Translations under genes and position numbers: made by a program | In this document: positions 11,855 to 21,661 of the stretch, piece by piece | Position numbering within the stretch: the first letter of the stretch is position 1 | How the letters are laid out: the number at the start of each line of letters is the position of its first letter | NCBI GenBank assembly: GCA_021292165.1 | Contig: JAHFWL010000172.1 | Coordinates: 1 to 64,000, forward strand | DNA length: 64,000 nt | Origin: Shinisaurus crocodilurus | Taxonomy: Eukaryota > Chordata > Lepidosauria > Squamata > Shinisauridae | Reading direction: 5' to 3' | Notes under the pieces: generated by a model | Seen by the model: only the letters and a program-made list of their open reading frames with translations | The model's database searches: none | What the model was told of the DNA's origin: nothing

Positions 11855-12884
11855 TAATTCCTTTATTAGGCCAACCAAAAGATATGCATGATAATGTGCA
11901 AGCTTTCAAGATCTCCAGATCTCTTTATATGCCCAGGATTGTTCAGCTGCCAAGGCTTATATTTATCAGAAAAAAAGAGCCAGTTTGAAGAAGGTCTATG
12001 GCCAGCCTCTCTTGCCCAGTCATGGTCTCTGGTAGTCCTCCACTATATGCTCTGCTGGGCCAAGCCGGTTCTTGAGAAAAGAGGCGTTTCCTCAATGAAA
12101 GAGGCATCCGGCAGCCTTCCTGATCTGCTGCTCATCATTAAGCATCCCTTTGGGACCTCCCAGCACAGTCGTGGACACTGGCCTTGTTTCCTTCTGTTGA
12201 GCGAAAGGAAGCTGTGATCTCACCGGGGCTAAATCTGGCGGAAAACTGACGTTGACACACACACACACCCCGCAAGCTGATCTGCCAATCTCGATGGTTC
12301 CCAGTGGAGCAGCAAAAGGGGGCAAGGGAAATCCAGCCGAACTGGAAATGCCATTGGCTTGCTGCAATGTCCAGACCACCTCCTACGAGACCTCACCCTC
12401 TGGGAGGGTGATTATGAGAGGACCGCTGCTGGTATTAGCAACCCATCGGCCCCACTTGAGGAATTTCCTTCCGCTACCCTCAAGTATACAAAAATTGAAT
12501 TTGATCAAGCCGAACTGGATAAGCAACACTGTCTTTAATTCTCCTTTTAAATAACAACTTTATCATTTTGTACAAAGTCAGTCAAGCTAAGTAGGGAATC
12601 AAAACAAAACAAATGAAACGCCATCCTCTTAACTTACAGTAGCTCATGTCTTTACGTTAGCGTTTCCCCTAAACTATAAGACAGCCCTTACACACACACA
12701 CACACACACACAACCTCCTTCCTATAATGCAACTACTCTCAAACCTCACTGCCCAATCCCATCTCAGAAAAAAACACACAAGAGCGCGCACCCACCCACC
12801 CCGATATTTCACGTTTGCTGGTCTTTGCTATAAACCAATAATTCTTCATTGGCTACACCTGCATCGTAGAGGGAGGCTGCGGTC
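11855..12884. other. no recognisable gene; CA microsatellites
   Basis: Unassigned apart from a short (CA)n at about 12255-12269 and a longer (CA)n at about 12690-12713. Confidence 0.4.
12690..12713. repeat. (CA)n microsatellite
   Basis: About twelve uninterrupted CA dinucleotides. Confidence 0.95.
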
Positions 12885-13545
12885 ACAGCAAATAGAAACT
12901 AATATTATTAATTTCATTTGTATCTCACTCTTCCTCCAAGGACATGTGAAGATCAAATGGAGAGAAAGAAAACTGTACAACAGCCCGTGAGGTAGAAAGG
13001 CTAAGAGAGAGTGGCTGGTCCAAGGTCACCTAGTGAGCTTCATGGCAGAGTGGTGATTTGAACCCAGGTCTCCCCTGTGTTAGTCCAGCATTTTAACCCA
13101 GGGGTGGGGGACCTTTTTCAGCCTTGGGCAGATTGCCGCTCAAGAAACCTCCCAGGGCGGTGCATGCTGGCAGTGGGCAAGGCCAGAACTCACAGTGGGC
13201 AGGGCCACCCCCACCCCCACACACCTTTTTCTGCTGCCCTCTTTGCTGATCGAGTTTTAACCTGTCTCTGTCCGGCACGCCACCGCAGGGGTGCAAACCA
13301 GCCCCTCAGGTGCTCTGCACCGTTCCACTGTAGAGCAGAGAAGGACCCATTCTAATCCCCATCGTGGCATGCTGGCAGGAGAGTTCTTGCCCTCTCCCTC
13401 CAGCGCGCAGCAATGGGGAATAAAATCATGGAAGGGGAGTGGGAACGGCCTGGGAGAGCGCCGCAGGCCAGATTCGGGGCCTTGCCGGCGGACGCACGTT
13501 CCCCACCCCTGCTCTAGCCACGACACCGCACTGTTCTCTCTGGGC
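12885..13545 (-). mobile_element. MIR/tRNA-like SINE, antisense, split by a hAT element
   Basis: Minus-strand SINE body with the 'gtcacctagtgagcttcatg' and 'tttgaacccaggtctccc' landmarks (plus-strand wording). At 13098 it stops inside what should be 'ctctaaccactac'. It resumes at 13512 with 'ctctagccacgacaccgc'. The gap is exactly filled by the hAT-type element at 13099-13511. Confidence 0.75.
13099..13511. mobile_element. non-autonomous hAT element inserted in a SINE
   Basis: Terminal inverted repeats CAGGGGTGGGGGA and TCCCCACCCCTG bound 413 bp with no transposase. The flanking 8-mers 'ttttaacc' (13091-13098) and 'ctctagcc' (13512-13519) are diverged copies of the SINE's own 'ctctaacc', which agrees with an 8-bp hAT target duplication. 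The interior is GC-rich. Confidence 0.8.
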
Positions 13546-13861
13546 GTGAGAGCACGTCAGAAGCTGCCTGACGCGGGCAGGCCCTTGGGCTGCCTGGCTC
13601 AGTTCCCCTGCTCTGCCTCCAGCGCCTCTCCAGGCTCTCGGGCACAGGTGTTTCCACGGCACCTGCCACCTGCTCCTTGTTTTGAACTGGTGGCCCCAGG
13701 GACTGCACTGGGGCCTTCTGCATGCAAAGCCAGGAAGCCTGGCCTTCTGCCAGGGAGCCGCGGTCCCTCCCCTCACATGGAGTCGTGAAGGAAGTAGGGC
13801 AAGGAAGCGGAAATCTTTTAGAGCCAAGCCTTCTCTGTGCTGCTAGTGCAGTCACAGCATA
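13546..13861. other. no recognisable feature
   Basis: GC-rich unassigned sequence with short overlapping frames on both strands. Confidence 0.3.
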
Positions 13862-14518
13862 GATTTGTATAAGGGCAGGATGATCTTGGCAGTTTTATTT
13901 CAATTCCTGTCCTAATTACCGGTATGCCTAACATGGAGTTTGCCTTTTTCACAGCAGCTGCACACTGGGCTGACATTTTCACTGAGCTGTCCACCACAAC
14001 CCAAGATCTCTTTCTTGGCCAGTCACCGCTAGCTCAGACCCCATCAGCTTATACTTGAAGTTGGGTTTTTTCGCCCCAACATGCATCACTTTACCCTTGC
14101 TTACACTGAACCCCGTTTGCCATTCTGATGCCCCTTCTCCCAGTTTCAAGTGATCCTTTTGGAGCTTCTCACAATCCCTTTTTGTTTCACCACCCAAATA
14201 ATTTGGTGTCATCAGCAAACTTGGCCCCTTCACTGCTCACTCCTGATTCCAGATCATTTGTGACTACGGTAAGTTGAAAAGTATTGGTCCCAATACAGAT
14301 CCCTGTGGGACCCCGCTGCTTACTTCCTCCATTGGGAGAATTACCATTTGTTTCTACCCTCTGCTTCCTGTGCTTTAACCAGTTACTGATCCATATGAGG
14401 ACCTCCCCTCTTATTCCATGACTGCTAAGTTTGATCCAGAGTCTTTGGTGAGGGATTTTTGTCAAAAGCCTTTTGGAAGTCCAAGCAAACAATGTCTACT
14501 GGATCTTCCCTGTCTACA
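13862..14518 (-). mobile_element. CR1-like LINE, internal RT fragment, antisense
   Basis: Minus-strand translation gives W-I-S-N-W-L-K-H-R-K-Q-R-V near 14380, then the catalytic FADDTK near 14210, then V-G-A-K-K-P-N-F-K-Y-K-L near 14060. It belongs to a different subfamily from the adjoining CR1. It lacks both a 5' end and a canonical 3' end and carries frameshifts. Confidence 0.85.
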
Positions 14519-15665
14519 TAGAATCATAGAAAAGTAGAGTTGGAAGGGGCCTACAAGGCCATCGAGTCCAACCCCTGGTCGGTGCAGGAATCCAGGTCAA
14601 AGCATCCCTGACAGCTGCACCTTGAATGCCTCCAGACTGGGAGAGCCCACCACTCCCTGGGTAGTTGGTTCCATTGTCTTATTGCTCTGACAGTCAGGAA
14701 ATTTCTCCTGATGTTTAAGTGGAATCTGGGTTCCTGTAACTTGAGCCCATTATTCCGTGTCCTGTAAACTGGGATGATCCGAGAAGATCCTGGCCCTCCT
14801 CTGTGACATCCCTTCAAGTACTGGAAGAGTGCGATCATATCTCCCCTCAGTCTCCTCTCTGAAGGCTAAACATGCTCAGTTCTTTTAGTCTCCCTCATAG
14901 GGCCTTGTTTCCAGTCCCTTTATCATCCTTGTTGCCCTCCTCGAACCCTCTCCAGTTTGTCTACGTCCTCCTTAAAGTGTGGTGCCCAGAACTGGACGCA
15001 GTACTCAGATGAGGCCTAACCAGTGCGAGTAAAGGGATTATCACTTCCCGCGATTTGGAAGTTATACTTCTATTAATGCAGCCCAAAAATCATTTGCCTT
15101 CTTTGCAGCCACATCGCATTGCTGGCTCATATTCAGTTTGTGATCTACCACAATTCCAGATCCTCCTCACTTGTGGTATTGTTGAGCCATTCTGTACTCT
15201 GCATTTGGTTTCCTCTCCCTAGGTGCAGCACTTGGCATTTATCCCTATTAAATTTCATTCTGTTGTTTTCGGCGCAGGCCCAGCACTCCAGCCTATCGAG
15301 GTCGCTTTGAATTTTGTTTCTGTCTTCCAGAGTATTAGCTGTTCCACCCAACTTTGTGTCATCTGCAAATTGATAAGCATTCCCTGCACCTCCTCATCCA
15401 GTCATTAATAAATGTTAAAGAGCACTGGGCCCAGGACCGAGCCCTGTGGTACCCGCTCGTTACCTCTCCCCAGTTTGAGAAGGAACCATTGAGCACTCTT
15501 GAGTCCGATTCTGTAGCCAACTGTGGATCCACGTGATAGTTGCTCCATCTGGCCCACTTTTAGCTAGCTTGCTAACCAGGATATCATGAGGCACTTTCGA
15601 AAGCTTTGCTGAAGTCCAGGTATATGATGTCCACAGCATTCCCACAGTCCACAAGGGAGGTTCCC
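14519..15665 (-). mobile_element. CR1 LINE 3' half, antisense
   Basis: It begins (as its 3' end) with the complement of the CR1 terminus, 'atagaatcatagaaaagtag', and the 'aaggccatcgagtccaaccc' signature. Minus-strand reading toward 15665 recovers pieces of the reverse transcriptase (S-A-K-L-S-K-V-P-H-D near 15605, N-T-L-E-D-R-N-K near 15335). It is the same subfamily as the element at 270-2846, truncated at its 5' end near 15665. Confidence 0.88.
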
Positions 15666-15825
15666 GATCTGGAAGAGAGGAGAGCCGAACGAAGGGGCGG
15701 GGCTCAGCGGGAACCCTCCCCCCTATTGTTGTGAAATAAAAGCAAATGGAGGGGAGGGGGAACCGGAAGGCTGCTTGAGTTCTCTGGAGGAAAAGTGAGG
15801 TATGCAGCAGCTGCCGCTGCTATTC

Positions 15826-16008
15826 TATGCATGTTACACAGAAAAAAGTCCTACAACTCCCAGCATTCCCCAGCTGGGGAATATTTATTATATAAATAAT
15901 ATATTAATTTATTATATAAATTAAGGGTGCAGCCCTATGCATGTTTAAGACAGAAAATGGCCTACCACTCATTCTGGAATTGTAGGACTTTTTCTGTGTC
16001 AACATGCA
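15826..16008. mobile_element. foldback MITE
   Basis: Arms of about 32 bp, 'gcatgttacacagaaaaaag' plus 'tcctacaactc' on the left and 'aattgtaggactttttctg' plus 'tgtcaacatgc' on the right, are inverted complements. They enclose an A/T-rich centre. No coding content. Confidence 0.7.
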
Positions 16009-16902
16009 TGGGGTAGTGCCTAAAAGTAAGATATGCTAGATCCAGCCCACAAATGTGTCTCTTTGGTATCTGAACCTAAGTAAAAGTATTTCGGTATTTT
16101 TTCCTGGATTGTGATGTTCCTCTTGATTCATGAAATTCACTATCCATCAATATTCCTCATTCCAAAATCCATCTTACTTTTTGTCTGGCCCCATCAGTAT
16201 AGCACATTTGGATACCCATATGGCGACATCCTGTGTTGGTATCATTGTAGTGTGAAAACTAGCGATAAGCTCCCTTGTTGTATCACCGATAACAAGTGCC
16301 TGTGGGGGGGGGGGAGCTTTATGTAGATGGGAGGGTTTCAACAGGTGTGGCTTCTCTAGGCAGCATTGCTTGGGATGTGGTGGGAGCTGCTGTGGGGCTA
16401 TTTACTTAACTATTTTTAGATTGCCCCTCCGTCCAATGAGCTCTGAAGGCAGTGTACAAATAAAAATGAAATGCATGGACTACAAAAATCTGAGCAACTC
16501 TTTGTACAGCAAAACCAGTAAAGAGGGCTGCATTTATTTGTTCAGAATATTCTTGAGGCTGCAGTTGTAGTCATGCACACTTACTTGGGAGCAAGCACCA
16601 TGGAATACACTGTTGTGAGCCGCCCAGAGCTTTGGCTATTGGGTAGGATAGAAATGGAATAAATGATCTGAGCAGACCTACATGCATAGAGTAAGCACCA
16701 TGGAATACCACGGGAGTTAAACTACCTCAAAGAGTTGATCCACAGGAGCAACTTTGTGCCAGGGAAGGTTCGTAGTAACCAAGTGAACTATACGTAGGGT
16801 TAGGGGGAAATTCCAGTCAACTCCAATTGCACTATCTTGGATGCAGGAAGAGAGAAAAACTTTATTAATTATAATATTATTAATTATAAATAATATAAAA
16901 TA
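16009..16902. other. no recognisable gene; retroposon tail remnants
   Basis: A poly-G run lies near 16303-16313. 16560-16670 resembles a retroposon 3' tail ('gttgtgagccgcccagagc'). An A/T-rich patch lies near 16860-16900. Otherwise unassigned. Confidence 0.4.
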
Positions 16903-17155
16903 AGAGAGCCAGTGTGGCGTAGTGTGTGAGAGTGTTGGACTGGGACTCGAGAGATCCAGGTTCCAGTCCCCGCTCAGCCATGAAACTCACTGGGTGACTT
17001 TGGGCCAGTCACTGACTCTCAGCCTAACCTACCTCACAGGGTGTTGTGAGGATAAAATGGAGAGGAGGAGGAGGAGGGTTATGTAAGCCGCCTTGGGTTC
17101 CTTGCAGGAAAAAAGGTGGGGTATATATAATAAATATAAAAATAAATAAAAACAC
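16903..17155 (+). mobile_element. tRNA-derived SINE (squamate type), sense
   Basis: Sense copy of the SINE at 3172-3410. It has the head 'gagccagtgtggcgtagtg', the 'ggttccagtccccgctcag' B-box region and the 'ggtgactttgggccagtcac' body. The tail is 'aagccgccttgggttccttg' followed by 'gtatatataataaatataaa'. Copies in both orientations across the window indicate a successful family. Confidence 0.88.
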
Positions 17156-17683
17156 AACTGTGTGGAAGCTGGAAATGCCCAGTTCCCAGTACAAATCCAG
17201 GAAGAACTATTTTATACTTTTCAGAGGCAGGCAGACAAATGACGTGGTCTCATGACAGTGGACTTTCAGAAGCAGCTTGGGATTCGTGACTGGCTAGAAT
17301 AAAAAATCTACGGTAGGGCAATTACAAGGAACGTTTCGCAATACCTAATGAGCATGCTTTGGTGTTCCCCAGAGTACTTCATCACACTAGATGCGAAGCA
17401 AATGCTTAGCCATAGGGCAGGCGCAGGCAACCTTTGGGGCTGTGGACTCATTTGGCAAGCTGAGAAACTGTCCTGGACACCACCACAAATGGATGCTGTA
17501 GGCGTGGCAAAGGATGAGTGACCTGCCCCAAGGACTGAGTACAAGGCAGAGTGGAGTCTGAGCCCAAACACACTACTAAACAACGCCTTTGAACCCACAT
17601 TTTTCAGCACCAACACAAACCTTTTTTGCTGCAATCCCAGATGCTATTTTTTCCCCTTAAGTGGGAGCAGAACACCTTGGTGG
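17156..17683. other. no recognisable gene
   Basis: A segment near 17420-17530 ('caggcaacctttgggg') resembles the end of a small DNA transposon, but only one end is clear. Otherwise unassigned. Confidence 0.3.
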
Positions 17684-17833
17684 GTGCTGGCTCAGCTTGT
17701 CTGAGCGTGGAAAGCTAAGCCGGGTCAAGCCTGGTTGTTACTTGGATGGAGACCCCTCCTCTAGTTTCCTGCATTGAGCAGGGGGTTGGACTCGATAGCC
17801 TTGTAGGCTCCTTCCAACTCTATGAAATCTATG
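17684..17833 (+). mobile_element. 5S rRNA-headed, CR1-tailed composite SINE, copy 1
   Basis: Positions 17690-17753 match the interior of vertebrate 5S rRNA: 'ggaaagctaagccgggtc' (A-box/intermediate element region), then 'aagcctggttgttac' and 'ttggatggagacc' (C-box region). The sequence passes directly into 'cctgcattgagcagggggtt', 'ggactcgatagccttgtagg' and 'ccttccaactctatg', the 3' terminus of CR1 as seen at 2775-2845. A 5S gene would have neither the CR1 tail nor the altered 5' end, so this is a retroposon. A second copy in antisense lies at 42554-42704. Confidence 0.8.
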
Positions 17834-19578
17834 CAAGGTGTCCAGGGGCACACTGGTGCCTGTGGCCACCACATTACCTACACTTGGGGTAAGGAGGACA
17901 TGAGCAATGCTTACAGTACTAGTAGTATATGGCCCTGGTTCCTTGAAAGTTTTGGTGAAGACTGAAATTGTATTCCTCTTTAGTTCGCTCTTCTTTTCTA
18001 CAGCTTTGTTTCTCTTTGATATCATTGTATAGGATGGTTTGTTCACTACTTTAACTATGCACAGTTATGCAACCCAAAATGTTTACCAAGACCCTCCCCT
18101 TGTGCCTGATCTTGCGCTGTGCCTCCGTGCAAGCTCAGGGACAATCCTGGCTCCCCGCCCCAGCTGCAGGTTTTGAGCTGGAGAGAGGGGAGCAGGGACT
18201 TGCACTGAGCTTGGGAGGCTTGTTGGGCTTCGGTAGTCCAGAGCAAGCATGGGGGTGATTCCTGCCATTCCGCCCACCGCACCCCACCCCACCTACGTTA
18301 ACCTGGAGCTGGTGAGGGGAGCCACCGCCGGGTGCTCAAACTGCGCACCCCCCTTCTTCGGTAGCTTGGACCCCGAGGGGTGGGTGGGGATCTTCCCTTC
18401 CCCATGCTGGTTCTGTGTCCTCTCAGCCAACTGCAGGGATGATCCCCCCCCCAGCTGCAAGCTGGAGAGGAAGGCTGGGGCTCCTCTTTCACCCGTGCCA
18501 GAGATGAAGCGCGCCACGTGGCAAACAGGTGAGGGCGAGTAGTGCAGTGGTAGGCCCCTCCCTGTTGAAAATCCAGTTGCACCTTTGAGACTGACCTACC
18601 TGATTTTATTGGAAGAGCACAAGCTTCTGTAGGTGGTTACCTATATCAGATCGGGCAGTCCCAATTAAATGCTTTGGTGAGACTACTCTAGAGTCCAGCA
18701 TTGGATGACGTCGTAGGCCATTCCTATGAACGTCCAGGCTCTTTCAGCTAGACATGTAGTGCAATCTTGGGCATGTCTACTCAGGTAGTATCACCTTTCC
18801 AAGGTCGATTGCATTGACCATTACAGAGTGGTAGCCATAGCCATATCTTTGTGAAGCCATAAAAATTTAATTCTGTGGGAGATTTTTAGGAACTACAAAA
18901 CCACAGGGGGGCAGTGTTGGCTTGGTCAAAACCCTAAAGGCAACTATTTTTATCCATTTTTGTTTCAGATGCCCAAGACTAGCAGGGATTTGTGGTGAGG
19001 CCAGCAGTGAAATGCGGAATATACCGTATTTTTCCGCGTATGAGACGCCCCCATGTATCAATCCACACAACAGCCCGGAAGGAGAGAGGGATGCTAGTGG
19101 AGGATATTGCCCTGGCTCTTCACTCTTGTCACTCTTTGCATGCTTGGAGAGAGACAGCAAACAGCAATGAGAAGAGCTAGGATATGGGGTCCTCAACATG
19201 GCGCCCACGGGCACCCAGGTTTTTAAAAATATTATTTATTTTCTGATTTTTAAATATAAGGTACACATGGATTTGTATGAAATGCATACAACTATCTAGC
19301 AATTATACATAGGCTTCATAAATGTGGACCAAATATCCAAATAAATATCTGTTTGAAGATGGCTTCTATATGCCTCTCCATATGCACCTCAAGAAGACAT
19401 CGGAACTGATTCTGAATCAGATGGGGAGGGGAAGATGCAGCCAAGGCATCAAGGGTGCAGGAGCTGGAGAGCGCCGGGGAGAATAGCAGTGTGAATGAGA
19501 GAGGAGGCCATCCAGCTGCAGTCTAATCTCTCGGATGGAGGCCAAACAGGGCCCTCGGAAACTGTGCTAACACAGGCT
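17834..19578. other. no recognisable gene
   Basis: 18050-18540 is GC-richer with overlapping unsupported frames. 'accgtatttttccgcgtatg' at about 19023 looks like one end of a common small DNA transposon. 18590-18650 resembles a repeat end ('gcacctttgagactgac'). Confidence 0.35.
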
Positions 19579-19592
19579 ACTAACAAAGAGGA

Positions 19593-21411
19593 TGAAGTAA
19601 AAAAAGCCATTAATCAAATGAAGAACAACAAAGCTAGTGGACCAGATGGGATTCCTGCTGAAATCTTTAAAGAAGGGGGCCCCGACTTGTACAACATCTT
19701 CATAAACTCATTGAAAAAATCTGGATAAGAGAAGAGATCCCAGAAGACTTCAGGGATGCCATAATTATCACCCTCTTTAAGAAGGGTGATAGAACAGACT
19801 GTGGAAACTATCGGGGCATTTCTCTCTTAGCAACCGCAGGTAAAATATTGCTAGGATTCTCGCAAACCGTCTTCTATCTATTTCAGAAGAGATCCTCCCT
19901 GAAACTCAATATGGTTTCCGCCCCTCTAGAGGGACAGTAGACATGATTTTTACTGCACGTCAGCTCCAAGAAAAATGCCGGGAGCAAAATCAACCCCTTT
20001 ATATGGGATTTATCGATTTGGCTAAGGCCTTTGATACTGTAGACCGTACAGCTCTCTGGACTATCCTTATGAAAATTGGATGCCCCAATAAATTTGTGAA
20101 TATCTTGCGACTTCTCCATGACAACATGACGGCAACGGTTTTGGACAACAACGGCTCTCATGGTGCTCCATTTAAAGTGGGATCAGGTGTTAAACAGGGA
20201 TGTGTTATCGCCCCAACATTATTTGCCATTTTCATCACCATGGTTTTACATCTTGTCAAGGGGAAACTTCCCACCGGTGTGGGAATTATATATCGAACAG
20301 ATGGAAAGCTTTTTAATCTCAGCAGGCTGAAAGCAAAAAGTAAGGTAATTACAACCTCCGTTGTGGAACTTCAGTATGCTGATGATAATGTGGTCTCCGC
20401 ACATTCAGAGGATGATCTCCAAACTATCCTAAATGCTTTTGCAGAAGCATACGAAAAACTTGGTCTCTCACTTAACATCAAAAAAACCAAAGTGCTTCAT
20501 CAGCAAGTGCAAGCCAATCCTTTGGTGATGCCATCTATCCAGCTTGGCGGGACAATACTGGAAAATGTCGATCATTTTCTCTATCTTGGCAGCTATCTTT
20601 CTGTTACAGCTAACATCGACAGTAAAATCCAGCATCGTCTGAGCTCCGCAAGTGCCGCATTTTCTCGAATGAAACATAGAGTGTTCGAGGATCGGGATAT
20701 TTGTAAGAAGACCAAAACACTGGTTTATGAAGCCATTGTATTACCAACTTTATTGTATGCCTGCGAAACATGGACTATCTATAAACGTCACTTCCACCTC
20801 CTTGAAAGGTTTCATCAACGTTGCCTCCGGAAAATCCTGCAAATTACTTGGGAAGATAGGCGAACAAATGTCAGTGTACTGGAAGAAGCAAAGACTACTA
20901 GCGTTGAAAAAATGATCCGTCAACGCCAACTTCAGTGGACCGGTCATGTTGTTCGAATGCCTGACTGCCGTCTCCCAAAGCAGTTACTTTACTCCCAACT
21001 CAAGGATGGAAAGCGGAATATCGGTGGTCAATATAAGAGGTTTAAAGATGTTCATAAGGCTAATCTAAAAAAAATGCAATATAAACATCGAAAACTGGGA
21101 AGCTCTGGCCCATGAACGATCTAAATGGAGGTTGGCCTTTCACAAAGGTTCCATGGACTTTGAAGAAGCCCGAGTGCAAGGTGAAAGGGAGAAACGTGCT
21201 AAGCGAAAAGCACGTCAAATGAATCCTTTACAGGACCATCTTCTATCTGGTAACCTGTGTCCTCACTGTGGGAAGCTGTGTGGATCTAGAATTGGCCTCC
21301 ACAGTCACTTACGGACCCATCGCTAGAGTCTACACAATCTTCTTTAGAATTTCCTCCTTTTATCCCGGAAGACAATCTTACTCGGTCACGAGTGATCGCC
21401 TGATGATGATG
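19593..21411 (+). mobile_element. RTE/RTEX-like non-LTR retrotransposon, copy 1, 5'-truncated
   Basis: The element is truncated within the reverse transcriptase. It is flanked by a 14-bp target duplication, 'actaacaaagagga', at 19579-19592 and 21412-21425. It ends with a short 'tgatgatgatgac' repeat. Compared with the copy at 37011 it has single-base deletions near 19684 and 19847 that break the frame. From 19943 on, the frame is open for 390 codons with the YADD catalytic motif. A C-terminal C2H2-like motif (C-P-H-C...H-S-H-L-R-T-H) is encoded at about 21258-21322 in another frame. It is nearly identical to the second copy, so both are young. Clade assignment is inference. Confidence 0.85.
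19943..21115 (+). CDS. reverse transcriptase fragment of LINE copy 1
   Basis: The open segment of 390 codons has these landmarks in order: the R-Q-L-Q-E-K-C motif, F-I-D-L-A-K-A-F-D-T-V (palm motif A, near 20010), G-V-K-Q-G-C-V-I-A-P-T-L (near 20190), Y-A-D-D (motif C, near 20377), the L-Y-A-C-E-T-W-T block (near 20755), and R-Q-L-Q-W-T-G-H-V-V-R-M-P (near 20925). It is cut from the N-terminal RT region by frameshifts, and from the zinc-finger tail by a frame change at about 21070. It is a transposon remnant, not a host gene. Without an endonuclease domain it could not move on its own. Confidence 0.85.
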   Translation: MIFTARQLQEKCREQNQPLYMGFIDLAKAFDTVDRTALWTILMKIGCPNKFVNILRLLHDNMTATVLDNNGSHGAPFKVGSGVKQGCVIAPTLFAIFITMVLHLVKGKLPTGVGIIYRTDGKLFNLSRLKAKSKVITTSVVELQYADDNVVSAHSEDDLQTILNAFAEAYEKLGLSLNIKKTKVLHQQVQANPLVMPSIQLGGTILENVDHFLYLGSYLSVTANIDSKIQHRLSSASAAFSRMKHRVFEDRDICKKTKTLVYEAIVLPTLLYACETWTIYKRHFHLLERFHQRCLRKILQITWEDRRTNVSVLEEAKTTSVEKMIRQRQLQWTGHVVRMPDCRLPKQLLYSQLKDGKRNIGGQYKRFKDVHKANLKKMQYKHRKLGSSGP

Positions 21412-21544
21412 ACTAACAAAGAGGAGGAAGGGTGCCCCCCCAAAAGAAGAAAGAAAACCCATAAGAACCTTTTAAACTAAGAACTAGTGCCTGAGTTTTG
21501 CATTCTTCCTCCTCCCTCCCAATCCCTTTTCCTTTTGTGTCATG

Positions 21545-21661
21545 TCTTTTAGATTGTGAGCCTGAGGGCAGGGACTGTCTTATTATTAATCTTTGTAAGC
21601 CACTCTGAGAGCCTTTTCTGGCTGAAGAGCGGGGTATAAATGCAATAAATAAATAAATAAA
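21545..21661 (+). mobile_element. retroposon 3' tail overlapping MRPL17 3' coding end
   Basis: Plus-strand tail 'gtaagccactctgagagcc', 'gcggggtataaatgc' and (AATA)n-like repeat, typical of SINE/LINE 3' ends. It lies immediately downstream of, and overlaps, the last codons of the MRPL17 frame on the other strand. Confidence 0.6.

Noticed and set aside
17684..17760. 5S rRNA gene
   Set aside because: Only the central part of 5S is present, the 5' end is altered, and it is fused to a CR1 tail; it is a retroposon.
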